A stretch of DNA of 64,000 nucleotides, taken from assembly GCA_015231955.1 (NCBI GenBank), contig JADGAN010000008.1, positions 62,001 to 126,000 of the forward strand, given 5' to 3'. Both the position numbers and the translations under genes were made by a program. The notes below the pieces were generated by a model. That model saw only the letters and a list, made by a program, of their open reading frames with translations. It did no database searches and was not told the origin of the DNA. The DNA is from Oligoflexia bacterium. Lineage in GTDB: Bacteria; Bdellovibrionota; Bacteriovoracia; Bacteriovoracales; Bacteriovoracaceae. Of the stretch, positions 40,807 to 49,283 are shown piece by piece. Numbering within the stretch: the stretch's first letter is position 1; every line of letters begins with the position of its first letter.

Positions 40807-42531
40807 ATGGCCATTCTCCTAAATCCCAAACATTACCTTTCGCACTCTAGTGATCCTGTTACTCAAGAGATCATGCAAAAAACAATTAACTTCTTTGAAA
40901 AAAAGGGCCTTGCTAAAATCAAGGCCGACGATCATGAGTGCGTCTGGTACAATGACTTTCTCAGCTTTTTAAAAGAGGAAAATATTTTATCCTCTCTACT
41001 TACTCCAAGTCAATATGGGAAGCACAGTTTTAATACTGCTCGCAATGTGGAGTTTAATGAAATTTTGGGTTTTTATGGATTAAATTATTGGTACCCCTGG
41101 CAAGTCACAGTTTTAGGACTTGGCCCCATTTGGATGAGTGACAATGAAGCGGTAAAAAAGCAGGCCGCAAAATTTTTAAGCGAAGGCGAGATTTTTGGTT
41201 TTGGTCTTTCGGAACAAAAGCATGGTGCCGACCTCTATGCCAGTGAGATGAGGTTAATCCCCGAAGGGAATGGAAAGTATCGTGCAGTTGGAGAGAAGTA
41301 TTATATTGGCAATGGCAATGAGGCGAAGCTAGTCTCTACCTTCGGAAAAATTGAGGGTGGTGCTGAAGACGAGTACGTCTTTTTTGTTGTTGATCCCAAA
41401 CATCCTAACTACGAGTGCGTGAAGAATACGGTGCACTCTCAAAACTATGTAGCACACTATAAATTAAACAATTATCCCATTACTGATGCCGATATCCTCT
41501 CTCGTGGCAGGAAGGCCTGGGACGATTCACTTAACACCATTAACATTGGAAAGTATAATCTAGGGTGGGCCTCCATTGGAATTTGTACACATGCTTTTTA
41601 TGAGGCCCTAGACCATGCAAGCAATCGCTACCTCTTTAAAAGTTACGTTACGGAGTTCACTCACATTAAGTGGCTCTTCTTTGAGGCCTATATGCGTTTA
41701 GTCTCTATGCGCTTATTCTCTTTGCGTGCCTGTGATTACATGAGGGCCGCACAGGTTAAGGATAAGATCATTGATCGGCGCTACCTCCTCTACAACCCCA
41801 TCGTTAAAATGAAAGTAACCACTCAAGGTGAAGATGTCATGAGTCTTCTTTGGGACGTCATTGCCGCCAAAGGATGTGAAAAAGATACTTACTTTGAAAT
41901 GGCCCTACGAGATATTCGAGCACTACCCAAACTTGAGGGAACAGTCCATGTCAACATGGCCCTGATTATCAAGTTTATGAAAAACTACTTCTTTAATCCT
42001 GGAACTTTTGCAGAAGTTCCTAGACAGCTATCCTCTAAAAATGATGATTTCCTCTTTCAGCAAGGCCCAACCAAAGGCCTCTCTAAAATTAAATTTCACG
42101 ATTACCGCAAAGTCTATGACTCCGTAACCGTGCATTCGCCCAACTTAAAAATTTTCAAAAAGCAAATCAGAAAACTTCGCTGGCTGCTCATTTTGGGCCG
42201 CCCTACTAAGGAGCAAATTTCCGATTTTGATTTTCTTTTAAATTTAGGAGAGCTCTTTACTTTAGTAGTCTATGGGCAACTGATTATTGAAAACCTTAAG
42301 CTCTTACAACTCGAAAAGGGGCAGACACTGCTTGACCATATCTTTTACTTTTTAGTGAAAGATTTTTCCAAGTATGCCCTCAAGATTCACCTAAAACACA
42401 ACATCACTCCCGTGCAATCACTCATTACCAAGCAAATGCTGGAACGACCTCTGATGGAGATGAACCAATTTGAAGACTGCTTGAAAAACGCCATCTACTC
42501 CTTAAATGGAAGTTATACCATGAACATTTGA
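40807..42531 (+). CDS. acyl-CoA dehydrogenase family protein
   Basis: 574 aa from the ATG at 40807, six nt after AAAGGA; an upstream ATG at 40756 gives an unneeded 17-residue extension. The middle domain has FGLSEQKHGADLYASEMRL and YYIGNGNEAKLVSTFGK, the FAD-binding strand pattern of acyl-CoA dehydrogenases. The N-terminal helical domain and C-terminal bundle follow. At about 570 residues it is longer than the usual 380-400, like the fatty-acid or long-chain variants with a C-terminal extension. It would oxidise an acyl-CoA with FAD. It lies outside both operons on either side. The substrate is unknown. Confidence 0.85.
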   Translation: MAILLNPKHYLSHSSDPVTQEIMQKTINFFEKKGLAKIKADDHECVWYNDFLSFLKEENILSSLLTPSQYGKHSFNTARNVEFNEILGFYGLNYWYPWQVTVLGLGPIWMSDNEAVKKQAAKFLSEGEIFGFGLSEQKHGADLYASEMRLIPEGNGKYRAVGEKYYIGNGNEAKLVSTFGKIEGGAEDEYVFFVVDPKHPNYECVKNTVHSQNYVAHYKLNNYPITDADILSRGRKAWDDSLNTINIGKYNLGWASIGICTHAFYEALDHASNRYLFKSYVTEFTHIKWLFFEAYMRLVSMRLFSLRACDYMRAAQVKDKIIDRRYLLYNPIVKMKVTTQGEDVMSLLWDVIAAKGCEKDTYFEMALRDIRALPKLEGTVHVNMALIIKFMKNYFFNPGTFAEVPRQLSSKNDDFLFQQGPTKGLSKIKFHDYRKVYDSVTVHSPNLKIFKKQIRKLRWLLILGRPTKEQISDFDFLLNLGELFTLVVYGQLIIENLKLLQLEKGQTLLDHIFYFLVKDFSKYALKIHLKHNITPVQSLITKQMLERPLMEMNQFEDCLKNAIYSLNGSYTMNI

Positions 42532-42573
42532 GGCAATAACCCAAAAGCGCATCGCGTCCACTGCGGTGACTAT

Positions 42574-42620
42574 CGAAAAAGAAGCTGGCAGCTTTTGATC
42601 TTTTGATTTAAGCTTTTTCG
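42574..42620 (+). promoter_or_regulatory. inverted repeat in leader of epimerase-like gene
   Basis: CGAAAAAG (42574-42581) and CTTTTTCG (42613-42620) pair exactly, enclosing a second small inverted repeat AAGCTG/CAGCTT. It lies between the acyl-CoA dehydrogenase stop and the G7 run just upstream of the epimerase-like start, so it could end the previous transcript or hide the ribosome-binding site. Confidence 0.3.
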
Positions 42621-42622
42621 AA

Positions 42623-42629
42623 GGGGGGG
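42623..42629 (+). promoter_or_regulatory. G7 run at the ribosome-binding site of the epimerase-like gene
   Basis: AAGGGGGGG (42621-42629) is the only purine-rich site before the ATG at 42639. A change in G number would alter Shine-Dalgarno strength and spacing. Two other genes of the glycan locus share this design (52424, 60457). Confidence 0.4.
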
Positions 42630-42638
42630 ACGATAGCG

Positions 42639-43730
42639 ATGATACATGTTGTAATTGGAACCAAGGCGCAGCTGATAAAGATGGCGCCTATTCTTAGGAA
42701 ACTGCAAGAGCAAAATATTGCTTACAACTATATCTCCACTGGCCAACATAAGGCCACCATCGACGATATCCTTCTCAACTTTAAAATCAAAAAACCAGAC
42801 CTCTGCCTCTATACGGGAAAGGATATCACCTCGTTGCCGCAAATGTTCCGTTGGACACTCTCTATTTTGTTAAAGACGCTGCTTTTGCGGAAAAAAATTT
42901 TCAGAGCAAAAGGGGTGGTTCTGGTTCATGGGGATACCTTCTCCACTCTTTTAGGTGCACTGATGGGGAAAGTTGCGGGCCTAAAGGTCGCTCATATCGA
43001 ATCGGGACTTCGCTCCTTTAATCTTTGGCAACCCTTCCCCGAGGAACTCACGCGCCTTGGAACATTTTATCTTGCAGACTATATGTTTTGCCCTGGTGAT
43101 ATTCCCTTTGAAAATTTAAAAAATTTCTCTGCAAAAAAAATTCGCATCAATACGAAGATGAATACGCTTCTCGATTCTCTAAACTATGCACTTCCGGCGA
43201 TCAAAGAGGTACAAGGGGTGGAGGTACCGAAAGGCGATTTTGCTATTGCTACATTACACCGCTTTGAAAATTTTCGAAATAAAGAGTCCACACTACAAGT
43301 GGTTGAAAGCGTAGAACGCGTGGCCAATCGAAAAAAAATACTCTTTATTCTTCATAAACCCACCGAACGTAATTTAAAGAAATTTGATCTCCTTAAGCGG
43401 CTACAAGCAAATCCCAACATCGAACTACGCCCTCGCTACGACTACTTTCAATTTATGAAATTGTTAATGGCAGCACAATTTATTCTAAGCGACGGTGGGA
43501 GTAATCAAGAGGAGTGCTTCTATTTAGGAAAGCCAGTAATCCTACTTAGAAATGTTACGGAACGAAGTGAAGGTGTAGGAAGAAATGCTGTGATCAGTAA
43601 GTTTGAGCATCCGATTATTGACCATTTTTTAGATCACCTCCAAGACTTCACCTATGCTTCTATTGTTGAAAACTTGAATCATGAGACATCCCCGTCAGAG
43701 ATTATTATCAAAGAGTGCACAAGGATTTAA
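42639..43730 (+). CDS. UDP-GlcNAc 2-epimerase-like enzyme (WecB family)
   Basis: 363 aa. GT-B fold features of the WecB/NeuC/WbpI family are clear: IGTKAQLIKMAPILRKL near the N-terminus, VHGDTFSTLLGALMG, HIESGLRSFN and PFPEELTRL in the N-domain, and LHKPTERN, SDGGSNQEECFYLGKPVIL and TERSEG in the C-domain. The family epimerises (and sometimes hydrolyses) UDP-sugars at C2, feeding ManNAc-type or derivative sugars to surface polysaccharides. The classic motifs read slightly off, so substrate may differ. It begins a plus-strand operon of seven genes ending at 51317. Confidence 0.85.
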   Translation: MIHVVIGTKAQLIKMAPILRKLQEQNIAYNYISTGQHKATIDDILLNFKIKKPDLCLYTGKDITSLPQMFRWTLSILLKTLLLRKKIFRAKGVVLVHGDTFSTLLGALMGKVAGLKVAHIESGLRSFNLWQPFPEELTRLGTFYLADYMFCPGDIPFENLKNFSAKKIRINTKMNTLLDSLNYALPAIKEVQGVEVPKGDFAIATLHRFENFRNKESTLQVVESVERVANRKKILFILHKPTERNLKKFDLLKRLQANPNIELRPRYDYFQFMKLLMAAQFILSDGGSNQEECFYLGKPVILLRNVTERSEGVGRNAVISKFEHPIIDHFLDHLQDFTYASIVENLNHETSPSEIIIKECTRI

Positions 43731-43732
43731 AA

Positions 43733-44494
43733 ATGAGTTTGAGTTTGGATTTGGATTCACCTGAACGCTTAAATGCAATTCGCACCACTATTCAAAAGAA
43801 GGCCGCCGTTCGCAACTGGTATCTAGAGATCTATCGTAAATACCAAGAGGTGTATGAGTTATCTAAGGTTACTGGTGACAATAGCAAAGCAATCGCTATC
43901 GAACTTGGATCGGGAGCAAGTTTTTGCAAAGAGATTATTCCCGACATTCTCTATACCGATATCATTCCCTATAGCAATGTTGACCTGGTGGTAGATGCCA
44001 CTAAAATGCCCTTTGAGAACTGCTCCCTGCGAGCGATCTTTATGACTAATGTTCTCCACCACATTCCCGACGCCGAAGCTGCCTTTAAAGAGATCGCACG
44101 CTGCTTGCGCCCTGGTGGCCACTGCTTAATTGTTGATCAATTTCCTGGGTATCATGCTAAATGGATTTGTAAATATCTTCACCATGAGGACTACAACGAT
44201 AGGGTAAAAGAGTGGAGCTTTCCTAGTCAAGGGCCGCTCTCGAGTGCCAACACGGCACTCGCATGGATCATCTTCTGCCGTGATCGCAAGCGCTTTGAAG
44301 AAAAATTTCCAGAGCTTAAGATCAAGTTTATCCGTAAGCACACACCCTTTCGCTATTGGCTTAGTGGTGGGCTTAAATCATGGACACTCATCCCAGAGCG
44401 CCTTTTTCCTCTAGCAACTGCCATTGATCACCATCTGGTAAAACTACTCCCCAATAGCGCAAGTTTTATGGATATTGTTTTACAAAGGAGATAG
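43733..44494 (+). CDS. class I SAM-dependent methyltransferase
   Basis: 253 aa from the ATG at 43733, which has AGGA 7 nt upstream and starts 2 bp after the previous stop; an ATG at 43715 lies inside the epimerase-like gene. Rossmann motifs: AIELGSGASFC (motif I), LVVDATKMPFE, MTNVLHHIPD and CLRPGGHCLIVDQFP. The C-terminal part (YWLSGGLKSWTLIPERLFPL) is hydrophobic and may touch the membrane. It likely methylates a lipid-linked or surface sugar; the acceptor is not predictable. Confidence 0.82.
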   Translation: MSLSLDLDSPERLNAIRTTIQKKAAVRNWYLEIYRKYQEVYELSKVTGDNSKAIAIELGSGASFCKEIIPDILYTDIIPYSNVDLVVDATKMPFENCSLRAIFMTNVLHHIPDAEAAFKEIARCLRPGGHCLIVDQFPGYHAKWICKYLHHEDYNDRVKEWSFPSQGPLSSANTALAWIIFCRDRKRFEEKFPELKIKFIRKHTPFRYWLSGGLKSWTLIPERLFPLATAIDHHLVKLLPNSASFMDIVLQRR

Positions 44495-44533
44495 TTATTT
44501 TTATTATCCCTCTATAGAGGAGAGGGGAACAAT

Positions 44534-46018
44534 ATGATAACAAACAATTCCAATCCGGGAAACCCGGGAAGCCCGGGATTACTTTTACAGCAAAATATTG
44601 AAGATTTTTTTGATCATCTAGCAAAGACTCGCGATTACTGGATTGAAAAAAATAGTTATTACTATGCTGATATCAAAAGCTTTCTTCGCTTTATCATTCC
44701 TAAAAATTCGGCGGTGCTGGAAATTGGTTGTGGCACTGGTGACATTTTAAGTGCAGTAGAGCCGATGAGTGGACGTGGAGTAGGCATTGATATTTCACAG
44801 GAGATGGTTCAGCGGGCACAAGAGAAGTATCCTCGTTTAAGCTTTCAGCAATTAAGAGCTGAAAATATCGATATGCTAGAAACTCATGAGGCGTTTGACT
44901 TCATCATCATATCCGATACCCTGGGGCACTTGGAAGATATTCAAAAGGTGCTACAAAAAATCAAAGTAATTTCCAATAAAGAGACACGAATCATTTTTAC
45001 TTTTCATAATTTTCTGTGGCAGCCACTGCTTAAAGTTGCCGAGTGGTTTCATGCTAAGATGCCACAAGAGCGTCTTAATTGGCTAAACCATAGTGACCTT
45101 TTAAGTTTACTCCATATCGAAGGATATGATGTGATTAAAAGTGGTCAGCGCTTTCTTTGTCCTAAAAAAATTCCCCTGCTTGCTCCTTTGTGCAATAAGT
45201 ATTTAGTGCACTTGCCCTTCTTTAATAGCTTTGGCATTTATAACTATATCGTAACCAAAGTCAGTGATGCTTGCCCTGAAGATATTTCGCGCACACGCTA
45301 CAGTGTGAGTGTGGTAGTTCCTGCACGAAATGAAAAAGGCAATATTGAAAATGCCGTTAAACGCATTCCTAAAATGGGAAAGCATACGGAAATTATCTTC
45401 GTCGAAGGCAACTCCACAGATGATACCTACGAAGAGATTAAACGCGTCTGCGATAAATATGCGACAGAGTACGATCTTAAATATTTCAAACAAGAGGGAA
45501 AAGGCAAAGGGGATGCTGTCCGCAAAGGCTTTGCACACGCCTCTGGCGATATTTTGATGATTTTAGATGCCGACCTGACAATGCCGCCAGAGGAGCTACC
45601 TAAATTTTATAATGCCATTGCCTCTGGTAAAGGTGAGTTTATCAATGGATCTCGTTTGGTTTATCCCATGGAAAAAGAGGCCATGCGCTCTCTTAATATC
45701 CTTGGTAATAAATTTTTCTCTATGGCCTTTACTTGGCTGCTCTCTCAACGCTTAAAAGACACACTTTGTGGAACTAAAGTGATTTTAAAGTCACATTATG
45801 AAAAATTGATTCACAATCGCAGCTACTTTGGTGACTTTGATCCTTTTGGCGATTTTGATCTCATCTTTGGAGCGGCAAAACTCAATTTAAAGATTGTTGA
45901 AATCCCTATTCGTTATCGAGCAAGAACTTATGGGGATACCAATATTTCACGATTTTATCATGGATTGCTTTTGTTACGCATGGTGATCTTTGCGATGAAT
46001 AAGATCAAGTTTGTTTAA
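44534..46018 (+). CDS. methyltransferase-GT2 glycosyltransferase fusion
   Basis: 494 aa. An N-terminal SAM methyltransferase domain (about 45-250: VLEIGCGTGDIL, ISDTLGHLEDIQ) is fused to a GT2 glycosyltransferase (about 258-494: VSVVVPARNEKGNIENAV, FVEGNSTDDTY, GKGKGDAVRKGFAHA, MILDADLTMPPEE, FGDFDLIFGAA, YRARTYGDTNI). The D-A-D is the metal-binding DxD. Combining both in one chain is uncommon and suggests coupled methylation and transfer, or capping. Near the start is a Pro-Gly repeat (NPGNPGSPG) encoded by three CCGGG boxes (44555-44578). GAGGGG-type ribosome-binding site upstream. Confidence 0.82.
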   Translation: MITNNSNPGNPGSPGLLLQQNIEDFFDHLAKTRDYWIEKNSYYYADIKSFLRFIIPKNSAVLEIGCGTGDILSAVEPMSGRGVGIDISQEMVQRAQEKYPRLSFQQLRAENIDMLETHEAFDFIIISDTLGHLEDIQKVLQKIKVISNKETRIIFTFHNFLWQPLLKVAEWFHAKMPQERLNWLNHSDLLSLLHIEGYDVIKSGQRFLCPKKIPLLAPLCNKYLVHLPFFNSFGIYNYIVTKVSDACPEDISRTRYSVSVVVPARNEKGNIENAVKRIPKMGKHTEIIFVEGNSTDDTYEEIKRVCDKYATEYDLKYFKQEGKGKGDAVRKGFAHASGDILMILDADLTMPPEELPKFYNAIASGKGEFINGSRLVYPMEKEAMRSLNILGNKFFSMAFTWLLSQRLKDTLCGTKVILKSHYEKLIHNRSYFGDFDPFGDFDLIFGAAKLNLKIVEIPIRYRARTYGDTNISRFYHGLLLLRMVIFAMNKIKFV

Positions 46019-46038
46019 ATTTTTGCTTAAAAAATGAT

Positions 46039-47232
46039 ATGAGTATACAAGTACAAGTTGTCTATCGAAACTATATTCCCCTGAATAGTCCCTATAGCTC
46101 TTTCTGGACCAATCCTCCACAGGGCATAAGCTTTCATATTCCAAAGCAAAAGAAATTTTTAGGAAAACTTTTTTTCCTTTACCAACGCTTTGGAAACTCT
46201 TTTTTAGTTAATAGAACAGTACAAATTGCGCAGCATTTTTTATTTCGAGAAAAACCCTCAAAGAATCTTCCTGATTACTATTTCTATGTAGGTATGCAAC
46301 CGGCCACTCTTCCTTCGCGCCCTTTTTTTATCGATATCGAGCACTCCTATGCCTTAATGAATTTTGTAAAAGGGAACCAAGAGGAGGCCAAGAAGAAAAT
46401 AGTGGCCCTTCTCTCCCATCCTTTATGCGCCGGAGTTGTTCCTATTAGTATCGCAGCAGCAAACTCCTTGAAAAAATTTTTGGGCCAAGATTATGCCACC
46501 ATTCAAAAGAAAGTAACTGTCATCTATCCAGCACTGCCGCTCTATGCAGAACTCTATAAAGACAAAATCGATCACTCCATTATCAACAAAAACCAAGAGA
46601 GTAACTTATTTAATATCATCTTTGTTGGAAAAGATGCTTACCGCAAAGGATTGCAAGCGGTCTTACCGGCAATCGATCGCTTATATCACCATCTTAAGCA
46701 CTATCATGTAAGATTGTATGTGGTTTCTGATACACCAAATGAGTTGCACAACAACTATCGCAACCATCCGGCCATCCGCTTTTTCCCTTGTAAATACTCT
46801 GCTTATGATGTGATCACAAAATTTTTCATGCCTGCAGACCTTTTTCTCATGCCTACTCTGGCGGATACCTTTGGCATGGTTTATTTGGAAGCGCTCGCTG
46901 CCGGAACGCCTGTGCTACTAACCAAACAATTTGCAACCCCAGAAATTGTAGAAAATGAGGTGAGTGGCCTCTTTCTTGAACACCCACCACTCTCGCTAGA
47001 TACCCAAGATATTCCGAAAGAAAGGTATGGAAAAGATTATCTTTTGCAAGCAAATGTGCAAGAAGCACTGGTGAAAGAGATCGTTAGCAAAGTAGATTAT
47101 CTCATCAAAAACCCACAAAGGCTGAAACAATACTCTAAAAATGCCACCTGTGAATTTCTTCCTGGGGGGAAATTTTCTATTCAAACTCGCAACCGAAAAC
47201 TACAAGAGATTTTCAAAAGTAATAGTCTATGA
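46039..47232 (+). CDS. GT4-type glycosyltransferase
   Basis: 397 aa GT-B enzyme. The C-terminal half carries IIFVGKDAYRKGLQAVLPAI and LFLMPTLADTFGMVYLEALAAGTPVLLT, where the E-x7-E-like segment (TFGMVYLEALAAG) binds the nucleotide sugar as in GT4. The N-terminal half is family-typical but has IDIEHSYALMNF in place of a common lectin-like acceptor motif. It follows the fusion gene by 20 bp; no strong Shine-Dalgarno is seen, so translation may be coupled. It would add a sugar to a lipid-linked glycan. The sugar is unknown. Confidence 0.82.
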   Translation: MSIQVQVVYRNYIPLNSPYSSFWTNPPQGISFHIPKQKKFLGKLFFLYQRFGNSFLVNRTVQIAQHFLFREKPSKNLPDYYFYVGMQPATLPSRPFFIDIEHSYALMNFVKGNQEEAKKKIVALLSHPLCAGVVPISIAAANSLKKFLGQDYATIQKKVTVIYPALPLYAELYKDKIDHSIINKNQESNLFNIIFVGKDAYRKGLQAVLPAIDRLYHHLKHYHVRLYVVSDTPNELHNNYRNHPAIRFFPCKYSAYDVITKFFMPADLFLMPTLADTFGMVYLEALAAGTPVLLTKQFATPEIVENEVSGLFLEHPPLSLDTQDIPKERYGKDYLLQANVQEALVKEIVSKVDYLIKNPQRLKQYSKNATCEFLPGGKFSIQTRNRKLQEIFKSNSL

Positions 47233-48338
47233 TCAATAATAAAACCATTGCTGTGGTAGTTTCCTGTTACAACGAAGAGACGCAAATTTTACGTGTCCTA
47301 CAAACTATGCCCGATTTTGTGGATCGTATTGTAGTAGTTAACGATTGCTCTACCGATACAACCAAAGCGGTTGTCTGCGATTTTATCGCCAAGGATAAAG
47401 TAAATAATCAGGGGGTGACAATTACTCGTCCCCCAATACCTCAATATTTTGATGATCGCTATCGTCAGGCGGATCAAATTTTAGATCAAATGTATGCGTG
47501 TGAAAGTAAGCGCCTGGTTGCTTTCGAGATTGTCAATGCTTTTCCCGAAAGGGAGCGTATCATCCTTATTAATAACCTTAAAAACGGCGGAAAAGGAATG
47601 TCGGTTGCTGTAGGCTATAGCTGGTGCCGTGAGTATGCTATTGATTGCATCGCCACTATGGATGGAGATGGCCAAATGGATCCCACGGAACTCTATGCCA
47701 TCTGCTCCCCTATCGTTAGTGGTGAAGTTGATTTTGTCAAAGGCAACCGCTTGATGCATAAGTCGGCCAGGTATATTATCCCCACCATTCGTTTTATCGG
47801 AAATAATATTCTTACGATTCTTACTAAAATCGCCTCCGGCTATTGGCGTGTTTCTGACACCCAAACTGGCTACACCGCCATCTCTTTAGCGGCGCTCTAC
47901 CAACTGGCATTGGATAAGATCTATCCTCGCTACGGTATTCATAACGATATTCTCATAAAACTCAATGTCGCTAACTGCTCCATTCGCGAATTTCCCATTC
48001 GCCCCATCTATCGCATCGGTGAGCGTTCTAAGATGAAGATACCCAAGGTTATTCCTTTGATTAGCTGGCTCTTGGTCAAATCTTTTTTTAGTCGTTTATG
48101 GATTAAATATTTTCTTCGAAATTTTCATCCACTCTTTTTATTTTACAATCTCTCTTTCCTTTTACTATTAATTATTATCCCTTTAGCGATTAGTATCCTT
48201 ATGGATGTTTTTATCTATAATTTGCATATTCAAACGGGAACTTATATCTCTTTTATTATTCTCTCGCTTGCAAGTTTTCAATCGCTATTTTTTGCCATGT
48301 GGATGGATATACAAGATAATGAACGCCTCTATAAATAA
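47229..48338 (+). CDS. GT2 glycosyltransferase with C-terminal membrane segments
   Basis: 369 aa; the ATG overlaps the previous stop by 4 bp. The catalytic domain has IAVVVSCYNEETQILRVL, VVVNDCSTDTT, NGGKGMSVAVGY, ATMDGDGQMDP (DxD) and GNRLMH, and a late IREFPIRP stretch. Two hydrophobic segments (about 300-340) anchor it, as in DPM1/ArnC-like polyprenyl-phosphate sugar transferases. Such enzymes load sugars onto a lipid that GT-C enzymes use, and several GT-C-like proteins are encoded nearby. A long insert (about 60-100) is unusual for the family. Confidence 0.82.
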   Translation: MINNKTIAVVVSCYNEETQILRVLQTMPDFVDRIVVVNDCSTDTTKAVVCDFIAKDKVNNQGVTITRPPIPQYFDDRYRQADQILDQMYACESKRLVAFEIVNAFPERERIILINNLKNGGKGMSVAVGYSWCREYAIDCIATMDGDGQMDPTELYAICSPIVSGEVDFVKGNRLMHKSARYIIPTIRFIGNNILTILTKIASGYWRVSDTQTGYTAISLAALYQLALDKIYPRYGIHNDILIKLNVANCSIREFPIRPIYRIGERSKMKIPKVIPLISWLLVKSFFSRLWIKYFLRNFHPLFLFYNLSFLLLLIIIPLAISILMDVFIYNLHIQTGTYISFIILSLASFQSLFFAMWMDIQDNERLYK

Positions 48339-49275
48339 AAAACACCTGCTTACTCTTGTTATCTACTCGCTTTTGCTCCTTGCTGGCACCATCTTCCTCT
48401 ATCACTATCGAAACGATTTTGCCCTCTTAAGCTTTAATCATCCGCTGTTACTAGTGCCACTGCTGATGGTGATGCTGCTTTTTACCTTAAGCAATGGCGC
48501 GCTAAACAACCTATGGTTTCGTGCCTACGGAGCACATTTAAACTTTTTAGAATACACCGGTCTTTCCGTTGTCAATGCTTTAGGAAATTGTGTTACCCCT
48601 TTTCGTGGTGGTGCACTTACTAATGCTTACTATCTTAAAAAACATTATAATCTTGATTATCTCAAATTTTTAAATCTCTTTGCGGCCACCAATATCCTCA
48701 TTTTTTGGTTGAATTCACTTCTAGGTCTATTGTCACTACTGCTCATCTATCTACTCGATCACTCTTTTTCTTGGTTGGTGTTACTGGTCTTTGTAGGATG
48801 CCTTCTGCTTTTTACCCTGATGATGTATCTTCCTGGCAAATTATCCCTAAAACACCTCTCACTTTTACCCTTAAAAATAAAATCAGCAATTCTTGGATTT
48901 CGTGAAATAAAAAATCATCAAATAGTTATCGTAAAAACACTGCTCTACGCCTTACTAAACATTTTATTAATAGTGGTGATGACGATCTTAGAATTTAAAC
49001 TTCTTAATATCAATATTACTATAGCACAAGCACTCTTTCTCTCTATTTTCTCTGCATTTGCACAGTTGCTTTCACTGACGCCGGCAAATTTAGGCATCCG
49101 TGAAGGATTTATGCTTTACGCAGGAACAGTTATTGGTTTGCCTCTAGCAGAAGTGGTTGTCGTCAGTGCTATTGATCGTATTATCTTTTTTATCTTAACC
49201 CTGCTTTTAAGTTTTTATTTTACAAATTATCTTATTTGCAACAAGAATCAAAAATCAAGAATCATAACCCATTAA
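48319..49275 (+). CDS. UPF0104/flippase-like membrane protein
   Basis: 318 aa from the ATG at 48319, overlapping the previous gene by 20 bp; the frame opens further upstream but only within that gene. About eight membrane segments. The pattern NCVTPFRGGALTNAYYLKKHY and SLTPANLGIREGFMLY matches the lysyl-phosphatidylglycerol synthase transmembrane/UPF0104 (AglD-like) family, whose members are thought to move or modify lipids. In a glycan operon it probably handles a lipid-linked intermediate. It has no cytoplasmic synthetase domain, so it is not a full LPG synthase. Confidence 0.75.
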   Translation: MNASINKKHLLTLVIYSLLLLAGTIFLYHYRNDFALLSFNHPLLLVPLLMVMLLFTLSNGALNNLWFRAYGAHLNFLEYTGLSVVNALGNCVTPFRGGALTNAYYLKKHYNLDYLKFLNLFAATNILIFWLNSLLGLLSLLLIYLLDHSFSWLVLLVFVGCLLLFTLMMYLPGKLSLKHLSLLPLKIKSAILGFREIKNHQIVIVKTLLYALLNILLIVVMTILEFKLLNINITIAQALFLSIFSAFAQLLSLTPANLGIREGFMLYAGTVIGLPLAEVVVVSAIDRIIFFILTLLLSFYFTNYLICNKNQKSRIITH

Positions 49276-49283
49276 GGATATTT

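Noticed and set aside
49236-49283. Upstream ATG at 49236 for the amidotransferase fusion
   Set aside because: It would hide the Cys2 nucleophile that the class II glutaminase needs; AAGGA precedes the ATG at 49284.
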